Positions 1 to 7,910 of a DNA stretch of 64,000 nt are shown here, piece by piece (within the stretch, counting starts at the first letter, position 1; each line of letters starts with the position of its first letter). A program made the position numbers and the translations under genes. Origin of the DNA: Acidobacteriota bacterium (GTDB taxonomy: Bacteria; Acidobacteriota; Terriglobia; Terriglobales; Acidobacteriaceae). Where the stretch lies: positions 186,001 through 250,000 of the forward strand of contig PJLO01000006.1 of the NCBI GenBank assembly GCA_003010405.1, read 5' to 3'. The notes beneath the pieces are model-generated. The model was not told the DNA's origin and ran no database searches. It worked only from the letters and a program-made list of their open reading frames with translations.

Positions 1-770
1 CCGAGCGGTTTGACTTGCCTGGCGAGAGCAATGGAATCCTCGATAGTCCATCCTCCCTCGGTCCAGTCAGCGGCCGAGATGCGGAGCCACAATGGGAGCC
101 GTTCGGGCCAGGCTCGGCGGACCGATTCAACAATCTCCCGCAGAATGCGTGTACGGTTCTCAAAGGTGCCGCCGTATCGGTCCGTGCGGGTGTTGACCAG
201 GGGCGAGAGGAACTGGTGGATCAGGTAGCCGTGAGCTCCGTGGATTTCGACGAGTTCGAAGCCAGCATCGAGGCTGCGGCGAGCCGCCAGCCTGAAGGCT
301 TCGATTACACCGGCGATGCCTTCGACGGTGAGAGCTTGGGGCTGAATGGACTCCGGGGTAAAGCCCTTTGCCGTGGAGGAATAGATGGGACGCCACCCCC
401 CTTCGGCAATGGAAACGGGCTTGCCTTGATGGCGCCATGGAACGTCGGTTGAGGCTTTGAATCCGGCGTGAGCGAGCTGAGTTCCAGGGATGGCTCCATG
501 CTGGCGGAGAAAACGGGCAATCCGCGTCAGGTTCTCGATGTGATCGTCCTTCCAGATGCCGAGGTCAGACGGGCTGATGCGTCCTTCGGCAAGGACTGCG
601 GTTGCCTCGGTAAGGACCGTACCAGCGCCGCCAACGGCCCGGGATCCGAGGTGGACCAGGTGCCAGTCGTTGGCAAAGCCGTCTTCGCTCGAGTACTCGC
701 ACATGGGAGAGACAACTATACGGTTACGGAACGAGAGATCGCGGATTTGAAATGAATCAAACAGGTTCAT
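1..770 (-). CDS. NADH:flavin oxidoreductase, Old Yellow Enzyme family (YqjM/NamA-like), 3' truncated by window edge
   Basis: The frame is open from an ATG at 770 to the window edge and gives the first ~256 residues of an FMN-dependent ene-reductase. It begins MNLFDSFQIRDLSFRNRIVV, followed by SPMCEYSS and LGSRAVGGAGTVLTEATAV, the hallmark FMN-binding strands. Near residue 175 it has EIHGAHGYLIHQFLSP and then NTRTDRYGG, which are family signatures. The ISAADW segment and the Cys in SPMCEYSS are typical of the YqjM subgroup, where that Cys tunes the flavin. Such enzymes reduce activated C=C bonds with NAD(P)H in the cytosol. The substrate cannot be told from sequence. The C-terminal third of the barrel is outside the window. 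No clear ribosome binding site precedes the ATG. Confidence 0.9.
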   Translation of the reverse strand, partial: MNLFDSFQIRDLSFRNRIVVSPMCEYSSEDGFANDWHLVHLGSRAVGGAGTVLTEATAVLAEGRISPSDLGIWKDDHIENLTRIARFLRQHGAIPGTQLAHAGFKASTDVPWRHQGKPVSIAEGGWRPIYSSTAKGFTPESIQPQALTVEGIAGVIEAFRLAARRSLDAGFELVEIHGAHGYLIHQFLSPLVNTRTDRYGGTFENRTRILREIVESVRRAWPERLPLWLRISAADWTEGGWTIEDSIALARQVKPL

Positions 771-820
771 AGATTTTGGATGATCGTGCGCAAATTCCCG
801 GTGCAAAGGTATGTCGCGGC

Positions 821-2098
821 TTATGTGACTGGCTCCACCTCGAGTTCCAATTCTCGAACGGCTATCACTCGTATCTGGGAGCCGGAGAGAATCGGTTTTG
901 AGGAATGCGCGTTCCAGAGTTCGCCATGCACAAAGACTTTTCCATTCGGGAGAAGGTCGGTGCGTGCAACACCCACCTCTCCAATGATGCCCTGAGAACC
1001 GGTAACGACCTTGTTCCGGCGCGCGCGCCAGGCAATCGACATAAGGAAAACCGTGATGAGTCCAAAGGGTATGCTGACAGCAAGCGAAGTGAGCAGTTTA
1101 ACGCGCATTTCTGGAATTGGACCGTCCACGAGGAGCACGCCGCCGAGCGTCAACACAACGATGCCTCCAACAGTCAGGATGCCGTGCGTGACGAACTTCG
1201 CTTCCAGAGCGAAAAGAACGAAAGCCAGCACGATGAGCGCAAGCGAGGCATAGCGGGTTGGCAGAAGGTTAAGGGCGAAAAGCGAGAGAAGTATAAAGAT
1301 CACTCCAACAACACCGGGAACGATGGCTCCAGGGTGATTAAATTCTGCGTAAAGAGAGAGTCCTCCAATCGCGAGAACCAGAAAGGCGATATTCGGATCC
1401 ATGAGCCAGCCGAGGACACGCTGACGCAGGGTGGGGGGAAGCTCTTCGACGGGCTGGTTCGCGAGGTGCAGGGTGAAGGCGGAGCCGTCAAAGCGATGGA
1501 TAACGCGTCCATCGAGCTGCTTGAGCAGATCGGCTTCGTCGCGCGCTGTGAGGTCGATGAGATGGCGGTCGAGAGCCTCTTTTTCGGTCCACGAAATGGA
1601 TTGCCGGACAGCTTTTTCGGCCTCCTCCGCATTGCGGCCACGGCGTGCGACATATGAGCGAAGGAAGGCCGCAGTGTCGTTCTCCACCTTGGCTTTCATG
1701 ATATCGTCCACCTTGGGCCCACCAATTGTGACCGGATGAGCGGCGCCGGTATTCGTGCCATTTGCCATGGCGGCTACATCGGCGGATTCGAGAATGAAGA
1801 AACCGGCGGAGGCGGCGCGAGCGCCGCTTGGCGCAACGAAGACGATGACGGGAACAGAAGACGCATCGATTCTCGCGACAATTTCTCGAGTCGAATCGAC
1901 CAGCCCCCCTGGGGTATTGATCTCAATGAGTAAGGCCGCAGCTTGGCGTCTCTGTGCAGCATCGATAGCGCGAGAGACCTCTTCGGCGGTAATGGGCTGG
2001 ATGGTGCCGTCAATGTGGATGCGCAGTATTTGCGCTGCGGCTGGAAAAGCTGCAATTAGGAATAGAAACGCGACGAGTAACGAGATAAAGCGTTTCAA
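821..2098 (-). CDS. NfeD-family membrane serine protease (ClpP-like domain + TM segments + OB domain)
   Basis: This is a long-form NfeD protein. It has an N-terminal signal sequence, then a ClpP/crotonase-like protease domain with EINTPGGLVDSTREIV and the nucleophile Ser near residue 97 in GARAASAGFF. A Lys in the KVENDTAAF segment is the likely partner, since this family uses a Ser-Lys dyad. About four membrane helices follow, then a C-terminal NfeD beta-barrel around PNGKVFVHGELWNA. Family members cleave membrane proteins and usually work with SPFH/stomatin partners; no stomatin gene is visible here. The TTG at 2098 is chosen because GGAGG lies 6 nt upstream (2105-2109) and the hairpin at 2140-2159 lies just before it. 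An upstream ATG at 2164 would translate through that hairpin. 425 aa. Confidence 0.88.
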   Translation of the reverse strand: MKRFISLLVAFLFLIAAFPAAAQILRIHIDGTIQPITAEEVSRAIDAAQRRQAAALLIEINTPGGLVDSTREIVARIDASSVPVIVFVAPSGARAASAGFFILESADVAAMANGTNTGAAHPVTIGGPKVDDIMKAKVENDTAAFLRSYVARRGRNAEEAEKAVRQSISWTEKEALDRHLIDLTARDEADLLKQLDGRVIHRFDGSAFTLHLANQPVEELPPTLRQRVLGWLMDPNIAFLVLAIGGLSLYAEFNHPGAIVPGVVGVIFILLSLFALNLLPTRYASLALIVLAFVLFALEAKFVTHGILTVGGIVVLTLGGVLLVDGPIPEMRVKLLTSLAVSIPFGLITVFLMSIAWRARRNKVVTGSQGIIGEVGVARTDLLPNGKVFVHGELWNAHSSKPILSGSQIRVIAVRELELEVEPVT

Positions 2099-2139
2099 CG
2101 AAAACCTCCGGCGTCCCAGCCTGAAGTCGGCGGTGAGGA

Positions 2140-2159
2140 CCCGGGACTTACGTCCCGGG
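2140..2159 (-). terminator. Hairpin downstream of the TPR gene
   Basis: A perfect 8-bp inverted repeat, CCCGGGAC/GTCCCGGG with a 4-nt loop, lies 44 bp after the TPR gene stop and before the NfeD start. It lacks a T-run, so termination is inferred from position and stem strength only. Confidence 0.4.
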
Positions 2160-2203
2160 CACAAATCTAACGCTACAGACGGCAGGATGCAACGGGTACC
2201 GTG

Positions 2204-3787
2204 TCACCTGTTCTCTCTGCGGTGATTCTGAATCTCCTGCTGTACGCTTTTGGCTTCTTCGCTTTCAGGCTCAAGGGCGAGAGCTTTGTTCAGGTTCTGC
2301 GCGGCACCATCGATGTCGTCATTATGCAGGTCGACACGAGCAAGAACCAGGTAGGCTTCGGCGCTCGGCTTTACGCGGATTGCACTACGGGCCTCAAAAC
2401 CCGCTTCCGAGTACTTCTTCTGGTTCAGCAGCGCGTGCGCATAGCCCGCCAGCGCCATCGCGTTTGCCGGTTCGTGATTCAAAGCCTCGCGGAACTGGCT
2501 TTCGGCTTCTCCTGCGGCACCGCCTGCCAGAAAGGCGCGGGCTTTCTCGACATGGAGGGCAGCACGGTCTGCTGGCTTGGCCTTGCCAATGGATTGCTCA
2601 ATCGCGTTTTGCATTTCAACGGCAAGCTGGCGATAGGAGCTCTCGTCGTAATTGCGCTTAATGCGGGGAAACGGCACGGAGACCGCAGGGTGGACGGGGT
2701 TGCTGGCGCTGGCGGCAATCGATTCCTGGAACTGTCGTGCCTCATTGTCGTTGGGACGTCGGCTCAGAGTGTCGCGCAGTTGGCGCTGGGCTCCGGCGAG
2801 GTCTCCTTTGCGATAAAGTGCGACTGCAAGATTGAAGTGATAGTCGGCGTCGGATGGATCCGCCTGCACTGCCTTTTGGAAGTAATCTGCTGCATCGCGA
2901 CGTCCCCGGCGGCTCTCGGTCACTCCGATGTTGTTGAGAACCTCGGTGAGGGGAACGCGTTCGGCGGTCGCCTTGAAGGCGGCAGAAGCTTTTTCAAACT
3001 GTCCTAAATGATATTGACAGAGGCCGAGTAGAAAGCTAGCTTCGCCAGACGCAGAATCGGACGGAATCTTAGCGAACCAAAGTGCTGCCTGGTCGTATTT
3101 GCGATCTGCAAAGTAGGTTTTGGCCAGCAGCATGATGGCCTGCGCGTATTGTGGATTGATCGCAATTGCGGCCTTAAGATAACGGATTTTATCGGCGCGA
3201 CCGCTGGCGACGACACCGCGAATGAAGTTCTCAAAAGCATCCAGGCGAACAGCAGGCGCACGCCTCAGAAACTCCTCTCTGGGCTCGGAAAAACTCGGAC
3301 GCATCAGGCGAAGCACATCCCATGCGAGCGCGGTCTGAATGCTGAGCAAATCGGTTAAAGGACCGTTCTCGACCTGATCTGGAGATAGCTTAAGAGCCTT
3401 CATATCAAGAACTTGGGCGCGTGCGGTAAAGGTGCGTCCGTCGTAGGAGTAGCTGCCCAGGAGGACGTAGTCCGCATCCAGTTGCTCTGCAATCCGGTAG
3501 AGCGTCGCACGCGAGGCATGGAGGTTGACGGGAATACCCATACGGTCAAACGCGTATTGACGGTCGTCGCGACTGATCAGATAGAGCGACCGTGTATCAA
3601 GCCGCTGGCCGATAATTTCAGGAAAGGCTTCGCTGATCCACTCCAAGCCAGGTTGGTGCGTAGAGTTGTCAAAAGGAAGTACGAGAACGGTTTGCGTGCC
3701 CGGCGCGCTTTGGCCAAAAGCTGTGGCCGAAAGTGGCGAGAGCAGAAGGAAGAGCGCGAAAAGTATCCAATGCCGGTGAGAGTTCAA
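2204..3787 (-). CDS. Secreted TPR-repeat protein with N-terminal TolB/CsgG-like domain
   Basis: 527 aa with a clear signal peptide (ILFALFLLLSPLSATAFGQ). Residues ~33-160 (VLVLPFDNSTHQPGLEWI, then ADYVLLGSYSYDGRTFTARA) resemble the N-terminal fold of TolB/FlgO-type proteins, which starts with a VLPFxN strand. From ~195 on there are about eight TPR helices-pairs (for example DYHFNLAVALYRKGDLAGAQ), in two blocks split by a Pro-rich linker. It is probably periplasmic and a scaffold for protein contacts; the partner is unknown. The start is a TTG. A TATAAT-like box at 3797-3802 would place transcription very close to this codon, so either the mRNA is nearly leaderless or that box is not used. It lies upstream of nfeD on the same strand, but a hairpin separates the two genes. 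Confidence 0.8.
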   Translation of the reverse strand: MNSHRHWILFALFLLLSPLSATAFGQSAPGTQTVLVLPFDNSTHQPGLEWISEAFPEIIGQRLDTRSLYLISRDDRQYAFDRMGIPVNLHASRATLYRIAEQLDADYVLLGSYSYDGRTFTARAQVLDMKALKLSPDQVENGPLTDLLSIQTALAWDVLRLMRPSFSEPREEFLRRAPAVRLDAFENFIRGVVASGRADKIRYLKAAIAINPQYAQAIMLLAKTYFADRKYDQAALWFAKIPSDSASGEASFLLGLCQYHLGQFEKASAAFKATAERVPLTEVLNNIGVTESRRGRRDAADYFQKAVQADPSDADYHFNLAVALYRKGDLAGAQRQLRDTLSRRPNDNEARQFQESIAASASNPVHPAVSVPFPRIKRNYDESSYRQLAVEMQNAIEQSIGKAKPADRAALHVEKARAFLAGGAAGEAESQFREALNHEPANAMALAGYAHALLNQKKYSEAGFEARSAIRVKPSAEAYLVLARVDLHNDDIDGAAQNLNKALALEPESEEAKSVQQEIQNHRRENR

Positions 3788-4077
3788 AGCTCCACCATTA
3801 TATATAGACAGCTTTGTGTATAGCGAAGGTATGTGTGTAGCGAATGCGGTGGGCGCTTGTTGCGGTTAGTGTGAGCGCAATTCTTGATGCAAAAACCGCA
3901 ATGCGAGTGGGAATTGGAGTGGTGGCTCTTTCTAATTTCTAAATCTTCCAGCTGCTTGGGAAAAAGGACTAGGAGAAATTCTGGTTGCCCAACCTCCGGT
4001 GCGGATGATGCTTCTAACGTGATCCGACAGCTAAAAGGACGTTGGGCCGGGTTCAGCGGCCAAAAGTGGGAGAGAGG

Positions 4078-4647
4078 ATGAAGAAGCTTATCTTGGGAAC
4101 AATTGTTGCGCTGATGGTCAGTGGAATGGGTTTGGCGCAGGAAACTCCGGATCCGCAGAGCGGAAGTGGAAGCTCTGCCGTGTTTCAACCGGCGGATTCC
4201 GGCAATCCGGCTCCGTTGCCGACGCCTGGAACTACCGCTCAGGCCGTTCAGAGCAGTCAGTCCGATCCGGGTGATCAGGGTAATCAGGGTAATCAGCAGA
4301 CCAGTCAGGGTACTCAGCCAAGACAGAGGCCAGGGGCGATGGGAGCACCGGCACCGCTGACGACAGGTCCACAGGGGCAAAACCTCGCGACAGGGATCGC
4401 GCCTGAGCAACAGGGACAAGCGCCCCCCCCTCCAGAGGGACAGCCACAGCCCCCCCGTCAGGCCCTTTCGGCACAACGCCCGGGCGAATACGGGCAAGTA
4501 CAGAGACAACAGGGTCAGCCCACGCAAGTACAGGGACAGCAGGGCCAGGCAGTACAAGGAGGCCAAGCAGGGCGAGGAGGCCAGGCAGTGCAAGGAGGCC
4601 GGTCAGGGCAAGGGGGCCAGTCAGGGCAAGGAGGCCAGACAAGGTAA
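4078..4647 (+). CDS. Secreted low-complexity Gln/Gly/Pro-rich protein
   Basis: 189 aa. It starts with a typical signal peptide (MKKLILGTIVALMVSGMGLA, then QE). The ATG at 4078 follows the purine-rich GGGAGAGAGG. The rest has no recognised fold. It is rich in Gln, Gly, Pro and Ala, and the C-terminal ~60 residues are short repeats of the GQ, GGQ and QGGQ type in imperfect 9- to 24-base DNA repeats. I infer an exported, intrinsically disordered envelope or matrix protein. A terminator follows at 4701-4726. The opposite strand also has a long open frame through the repeats, but it lacks a plausible protein character. The exact repeat number may be prone to slippage. Confidence 0.6.
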   Translation: MKKLILGTIVALMVSGMGLAQETPDPQSGSGSSAVFQPADSGNPAPLPTPGTTAQAVQSSQSDPGDQGNQGNQQTSQGTQPRQRPGAMGAPAPLTTGPQGQNLATGIAPEQQGQAPPPPEGQPQPPRQALSAQRPGEYGQVQRQQGQPTQVQGQQGQAVQGGQAGRGGQAVQGGRSGQGGQSGQGGQTR

Positions 4648-4700
4648 GGCCGACAAACTCGTAGCCAAGCAGAAGTGACAGCGTGGACCGGGGTGAATGT

Positions 4701-4726
4701 GGAGCTTCCACGAGGAGCTCCTTTTT
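4701..4726 (+). terminator. Rho-independent terminator
   Basis: GGAGCT (4701-4706) pairs with AGCTCC (4716-4721) and is followed by TTTTT. It sits 54 bp after the Gln-rich gene and just before the convergent pyrF stop. Confidence 0.7.
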
Positions 4727-4731
4727 GTGGG

Positions 4732-5439
4732 CTAAGAGGCGCGTTCGATCTGCTTGACGATCATTTTGGCCATTTCCACTGGATCGCTGGCGGATGTGAT
4801 TGGACGTCCAACGACGAGATAGTTAGCTCCCGCGCGCATCGCGTTCTCGGGAGTTACTACGCGGGCCTGGTCATCAACCGCTCCACCTGCGGGACGAATA
4901 CCGGGAGTAACAAGCGTGAAACTCCGTCCGAAAGTTTGGCGCAGGTGTACCGCCTCCTGAGCTGAAGCGACGATTCCGCCGCACCCGGTTTGCAGGGCTA
5001 GTGCGGCAAGCCTAGTTACCTGGTCCTCCACCTCGCCTGCAACGCCAATCTCGCGCAAGTCTTCCGTGTCTAAGGAGGTCAAAACAGTTACGGCTAAAAC
5101 CGTGGGCTTGCTTTCTGATTGCGCTGCTGCTTCGGCAGCAGCTTTTAGCATTTTTGAGCCACCAGCGGCATGAACTGTGAGCAGAGAAACTCTGAGTGAG
5201 GCTGCGCTGCGGATCGCTGCAGCAACCGTGTTTGGGATGTCGTGGAACTTAAGATCGAGAAAGACTTTTTTGCCGTTAGCTACCAGCTCACGGACAAATG
5301 AAGGGCCTTCCGTTGTGAAAAGTTCCTTGCCCACCTTGTAAAAAACGACGTTTTCGCCAAGTTGCTGCACAAGCGCTCGAGCCTTCTCTCCGTTAGCCAA
5401 GTCCAGCGCCACAATCAGATTCTGTCTGCCATCTTGCAT
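4732..5439 (-). CDS. pyrF: Orotidine 5'-phosphate decarboxylase
   Basis: 235 aa, the normal length for the bacterial short-form enzyme that converts OMP to UMP, the last step of de novo pyrimidine synthesis in the cytosol. The strand-1 motif LIVALDLANG (residues 8-17) and the catalytic LDLKFHDIPNTV (61-72, with Asp62, Lys64 and Asp67 of the D-K-D network) are intact. The phosphate-binding TPGIRPAGG and VVGRPIT segments close the barrel. It is a single-gene unit: rlpA lies upstream on the same strand, with a terminator between them at 5493-5519. No other pyrimidine genes are in the window. Confidence 0.97.
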   Translation of the reverse strand: MQDGRQNLIVALDLANGEKARALVQQLGENVVFYKVGKELFTTEGPSFVRELVANGKKVFLDLKFHDIPNTVAAAIRSAASLRVSLLTVHAAGGSKMLKAAAEAAAQSESKPTVLAVTVLTSLDTEDLREIGVAGEVEDQVTRLAALALQTGCGGIVASAQEAVHLRQTFGRSFTLVTPGIRPAGGAVDDQARVVTPENAMRAGANYLVVGRPITSASDPVEMAKMIVKQIERAS

Positions 5440-5492
5440 CGTGAATAAAAGGATAACTCACTCGGAGAGGGAGAGGGAACGGCCAGGCAAGC

Positions 5493-5519
5493 AAAAGCCC
5501 CACGGCACGCCGCGGGGCT
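5493..5519 (-). terminator. Rho-independent terminator of rlpA
   Basis: The stem AGCCCC-A-CGGC (5496-5506) pairs with GCCG-C-GGGGCT (5509-5519). Read on the minus strand it ends in TTTTGCTT. It lies 20 bp past the rlpA stop. Confidence 0.75.
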
Positions 5520-5538
5520 AAACCCTTGCAGGTCGCCT

Positions 5539-6036
5539 TTAGCGTATAACGACCGGTTGTCTTGCCTGGGCCATCTCCGCGTAACGGGGATCGACAACAT
5601 CGATCCGGACCTTTTCCAGGCCCTTCTGGCTCATGCCGATGCAGCGGGCGGCGCCGTAAGATAAATCGATGACTCGGCCCGGAGTGACCGGACCGCGGTC
5701 ATTAACGCGGACCACTACCGACTTCTTATTCTTCAGGTTTGTAACTTTAACGAACGTACCTAACGGTAGTTCGCGGTGGGCAGCAGTGAATTTGTACATA
5801 TTGTAGTCTTCACCGCTTGCTGTTGACTTACCGTGGAAGAGGCCGCCGTACCAGGAAGCCTTGCCCACCTGGAATGGCTTGGCGGGGGGTTCCAATTCTT
5901 TCGGTTCCTGCTTTGGTATTGGCAGGAAGGTTAGCGCGCTCGGCAAAGCTAATGTGGTTGTGTGGCTGGGTGCCGCTCCCATGGTGCCGCCTAGCAAGAG
6001 CATTGCAAGGGCGCAATGGGTCAGTACTCGTCGCAA
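5539..6036 (-). CDS. rlpA: Septal ring lytic transglycosylase RlpA family protein
   Basis: 165 aa with an N-terminal signal sequence and then a double-psi beta-barrel domain: QVGKASWYGGLFHGKSTASG, then LPLGTFVKVTNLKN, VVVRVNDRGPV and VIDLSYGAA. These are the diagnostic RlpA blocks, including the Asp of NDRGP. RlpA proteins bind and cleave denuded glycan strands at the division septum. There is no lipobox Cys and no SPOR domain, so this is the short, soluble periplasmic form rather than the E. coli lipoprotein. It is followed by its own terminator. A hairpin sits in its leader at 6077-6098. Confidence 0.88.
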   Translation of the reverse strand: MRRVLTHCALAMLLLGGTMGAAPSHTTTLALPSALTFLPIPKQEPKELEPPAKPFQVGKASWYGGLFHGKSTASGEDYNMYKFTAAHRELPLGTFVKVTNLKNKKSVVVRVNDRGPVTPGRVIDLSYGAARCIGMSQKGLEKVRIDVVDPRYAEMAQARQPVVIR

Positions 6037-6363
6037 TCAAACACCTCGCTCAAGAAATTTTCTCCATGAATTCCAACGCCTGGGCTTTGACCCAGGCGAT
6101 AGCTAATTGTATGGGCCCATAACCACAAGGTCAACCCTGCTCAAAATAAATATCCTTTTGTCCTTGCGTAAGATGTTGGTAATGTGATAGGCGCAAAGAA
6201 GGGCAGGATGAACCCTGATTGTCACTGCTTTACTGTCGCAGCGGTCTGGAATTGCAGGGAAGAAGCGAAAGATACGGTGTGGTTGGGAGCTGACCTGGTG
6301 CTTGGAAATCTCCCTCGCCGATTCAACTGGGATCTAAGATATGCAGGATCGAGTCTCCAAGGT
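6037..6363. other. Intergenic region between rlpA and a TPR gene
   Basis: This 327-bp region holds the 5' flank of rlpA and the 3' flank of the TPR gene. The only structure I see is a perfect 8-bp stem, CGCCTGGG (6077-6084) with CCCAGGCG (6091-6098), about 40 nt upstream of the rlpA start. No convincing ORF or RNA gene was found. Confidence 0.5.
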
Positions 6364-7794
6364 CTATTTTTTCTCGGTTGTTATCTCGTCTGGGATCACA
6401 GGAAGCAGTGGTGTTTCATCCTGAGTCGCCGGTTCGGGGGGGACAACCGGTTGCGCCGACATGGACGGGGCTTGCGACGAGATCGCCGGGGGCTGAGTGA
6501 CTTCAGGTCTAGCCTGCTGCTGGTTCCGGCCGGCCGCCGTGGACGGCGCTGCGGAAGCTAGCGGTTCGGGCGGAACATTCTCTTCGGCGAGGATGCGGAC
6601 CGGAGTTTCTGGTTCTGGTTTAGGCGGTACGGCAGGCTCGCGGACTATGGCATTGTCGCGGGTACGCAGGGGAAGGGGCGGACCGCCCTTGGCACGGAGA
6701 GCCGCAACCTGTTTTTCCTGCGCAATGTCGACGGACTGCTGGTTACGGTCGGCTACTGCCGCCAATTTCATCCCTTCGATGTTCTTGCGGGTTGCGAGGA
6801 AGACGCGAATTCCATTGCGATCGGCTTCTCGGGCCTTGGCATAGTAATAGTCGGCGGTTTCACGATCGCCTTCCATCTCTGAGATGTAGCCCATGTTATT
6901 CAATGAAAATGCATTACCGGGGTCGAGGCGGTAAGCTTCCATGAAGAACTGGCGTGCCTTGTCCGGTTGATTGCGGTTCAGAGCAGAGACTCCGCGCAGG
7001 TTGAAGCGGGCGACTTTCGCCTCACTGGAACCCTCAGCACGGAGCTCGCGTTGTGCTGCCTGCAGGTTAATGCTTGCAATCTCGGTGATACTGCGCCCCC
7101 GCCAACCGCGGTTGAGCGCCACGACTATCTTTTCTTTGGAGCCGCTTGCGGCCGCGAGACCGTAATAGTGTGCCGCTTGTTCCAGTTCTCCTTCTTTTTC
7201 CAGAGCGTAACCAAGATTGTTCAAGGTGAAAGGATTCTGAGAATCCATGGCCAGGGCCTTGCGCAAAGTGGTTTCAGCTTCGGGTGCGCGCCCCTTGATC
7301 ATCAGTCCCATGGCGGCCACATTGAGTCGGTTGATCTGCATTGGTTTGCTCACGGCATTCCCGGCTACCTCAGATACCTGCTTCCCTTTCAACTCTGGAT
7401 TACTGGAGAACTGAATCGTGGCACCGGAGCTATTTGTGGCAGCCAAGTCATAGAATTTCTGTGCCTTCTCGATATCTCCGTCCAACTCGGCTACGTAACC
7501 AAGGTTGTTCAAAGTGAAAGGATCGTCGGGATCGATGAGATAGGCTTTATAGAAGGCGCGTTTGGCGCGGTTCGTGTCGTGCTTTGCCAGGGCTTTCACA
7601 CCGGATTGATTGAGTTGCTGTACCGGCGTGGGCTTGGTGCGCTTGGGTATTTTCAGGTGGAGATCCGCCCCCAGCGCGTTTGGCGCTGCCAAAATGAAGG
7701 TCAAAAGCAGTGCGTTTGTAACTCTGATTGCAACCTGGAATGTTTTTGTATTCCGAATGTCAGCCACGATACGAATCATTGCGAGATCCCGCAT
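6364..7794 (-). CDS. Exported TPR protein built of three repeated modules
   Basis: 476 aa with a signal peptide or signal anchor (LLLTFILAAPNALG). The body has three ~95-120-residue modules. Each has a TPR pair ending in a LNNLGY/LNNMGY motif (PFTLNNLGYVAELDGDIEKA, PFTLNNLGYALEKEGELEQA and AFSLNNMGYISEMEGDRETA). Each is followed by a linker with a short conserved element: LKGKQVSEVAGNAV, WRGRSITEIASINL and IEGMKLAAVADRNQ. The last ~120 residues are a Pro/Ala/Gln-rich tail. The function is unknown; a periplasmic scaffold is plausible. ATG 7794 has AAGG 5 nt upstream. It is divergent from the DUF5666-like gene, with 116 bp between them. Confidence 0.78.
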   Translation of the reverse strand: MRDLAMIRIVADIRNTKTFQVAIRVTNALLLTFILAAPNALGADLHLKIPKRTKPTPVQQLNQSGVKALAKHDTNRAKRAFYKAYLIDPDDPFTLNNLGYVAELDGDIEKAQKFYDLAATNSSGATIQFSSNPELKGKQVSEVAGNAVSKPMQINRLNVAAMGLMIKGRAPEAETTLRKALAMDSQNPFTLNNLGYALEKEGELEQAAHYYGLAAASGSKEKIVVALNRGWRGRSITEIASINLQAAQRELRAEGSSEAKVARFNLRGVSALNRNQPDKARQFFMEAYRLDPGNAFSLNNMGYISEMEGDRETADYYYAKAREADRNGIRVFLATRKNIEGMKLAAVADRNQQSVDIAQEKQVAALRAKGGPPLPLRTRDNAIVREPAVPPKPEPETPVRILAEENVPPEPLASAAPSTAAGRNQQQARPEVTQPPAISSQAPSMSAQPVVPPEPATQDETPLLPVIPDEITTEKK

Positions 7795-7910
7795 AGGGCC
7801 TTTGATGAGAGCGACGCATATTCTGTTGCAGTATCGGCGCGAGTCTTCGTGGTCTGCTTCCAGCCTGATCCCTGCATCTAACAGGCGATACTCTGCTTCG
7901 CGGGGAGAAT

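Noticed and set aside
905..1657. 250-codon plus-strand ORF
   Set aside because: Antisense to nfeD and of improbable composition.
2201..3007. 268-codon plus-strand ORF
   Set aside because: Antisense to the TPR/TolB-like gene; no supporting feature.
3784..4593. 269-codon minus-strand ORF across the Gln-rich gene
   Set aside because: Its Leu/Ser/Cys-rich repeats are the mirror of the Gln/Gly repeats; the plus strand has a signal peptide, SD and terminator.
6967..7881. 304-codon plus-strand ORF
   Set aside because: Antisense to the modular TPR gene and without signal, motif or ribosome site.
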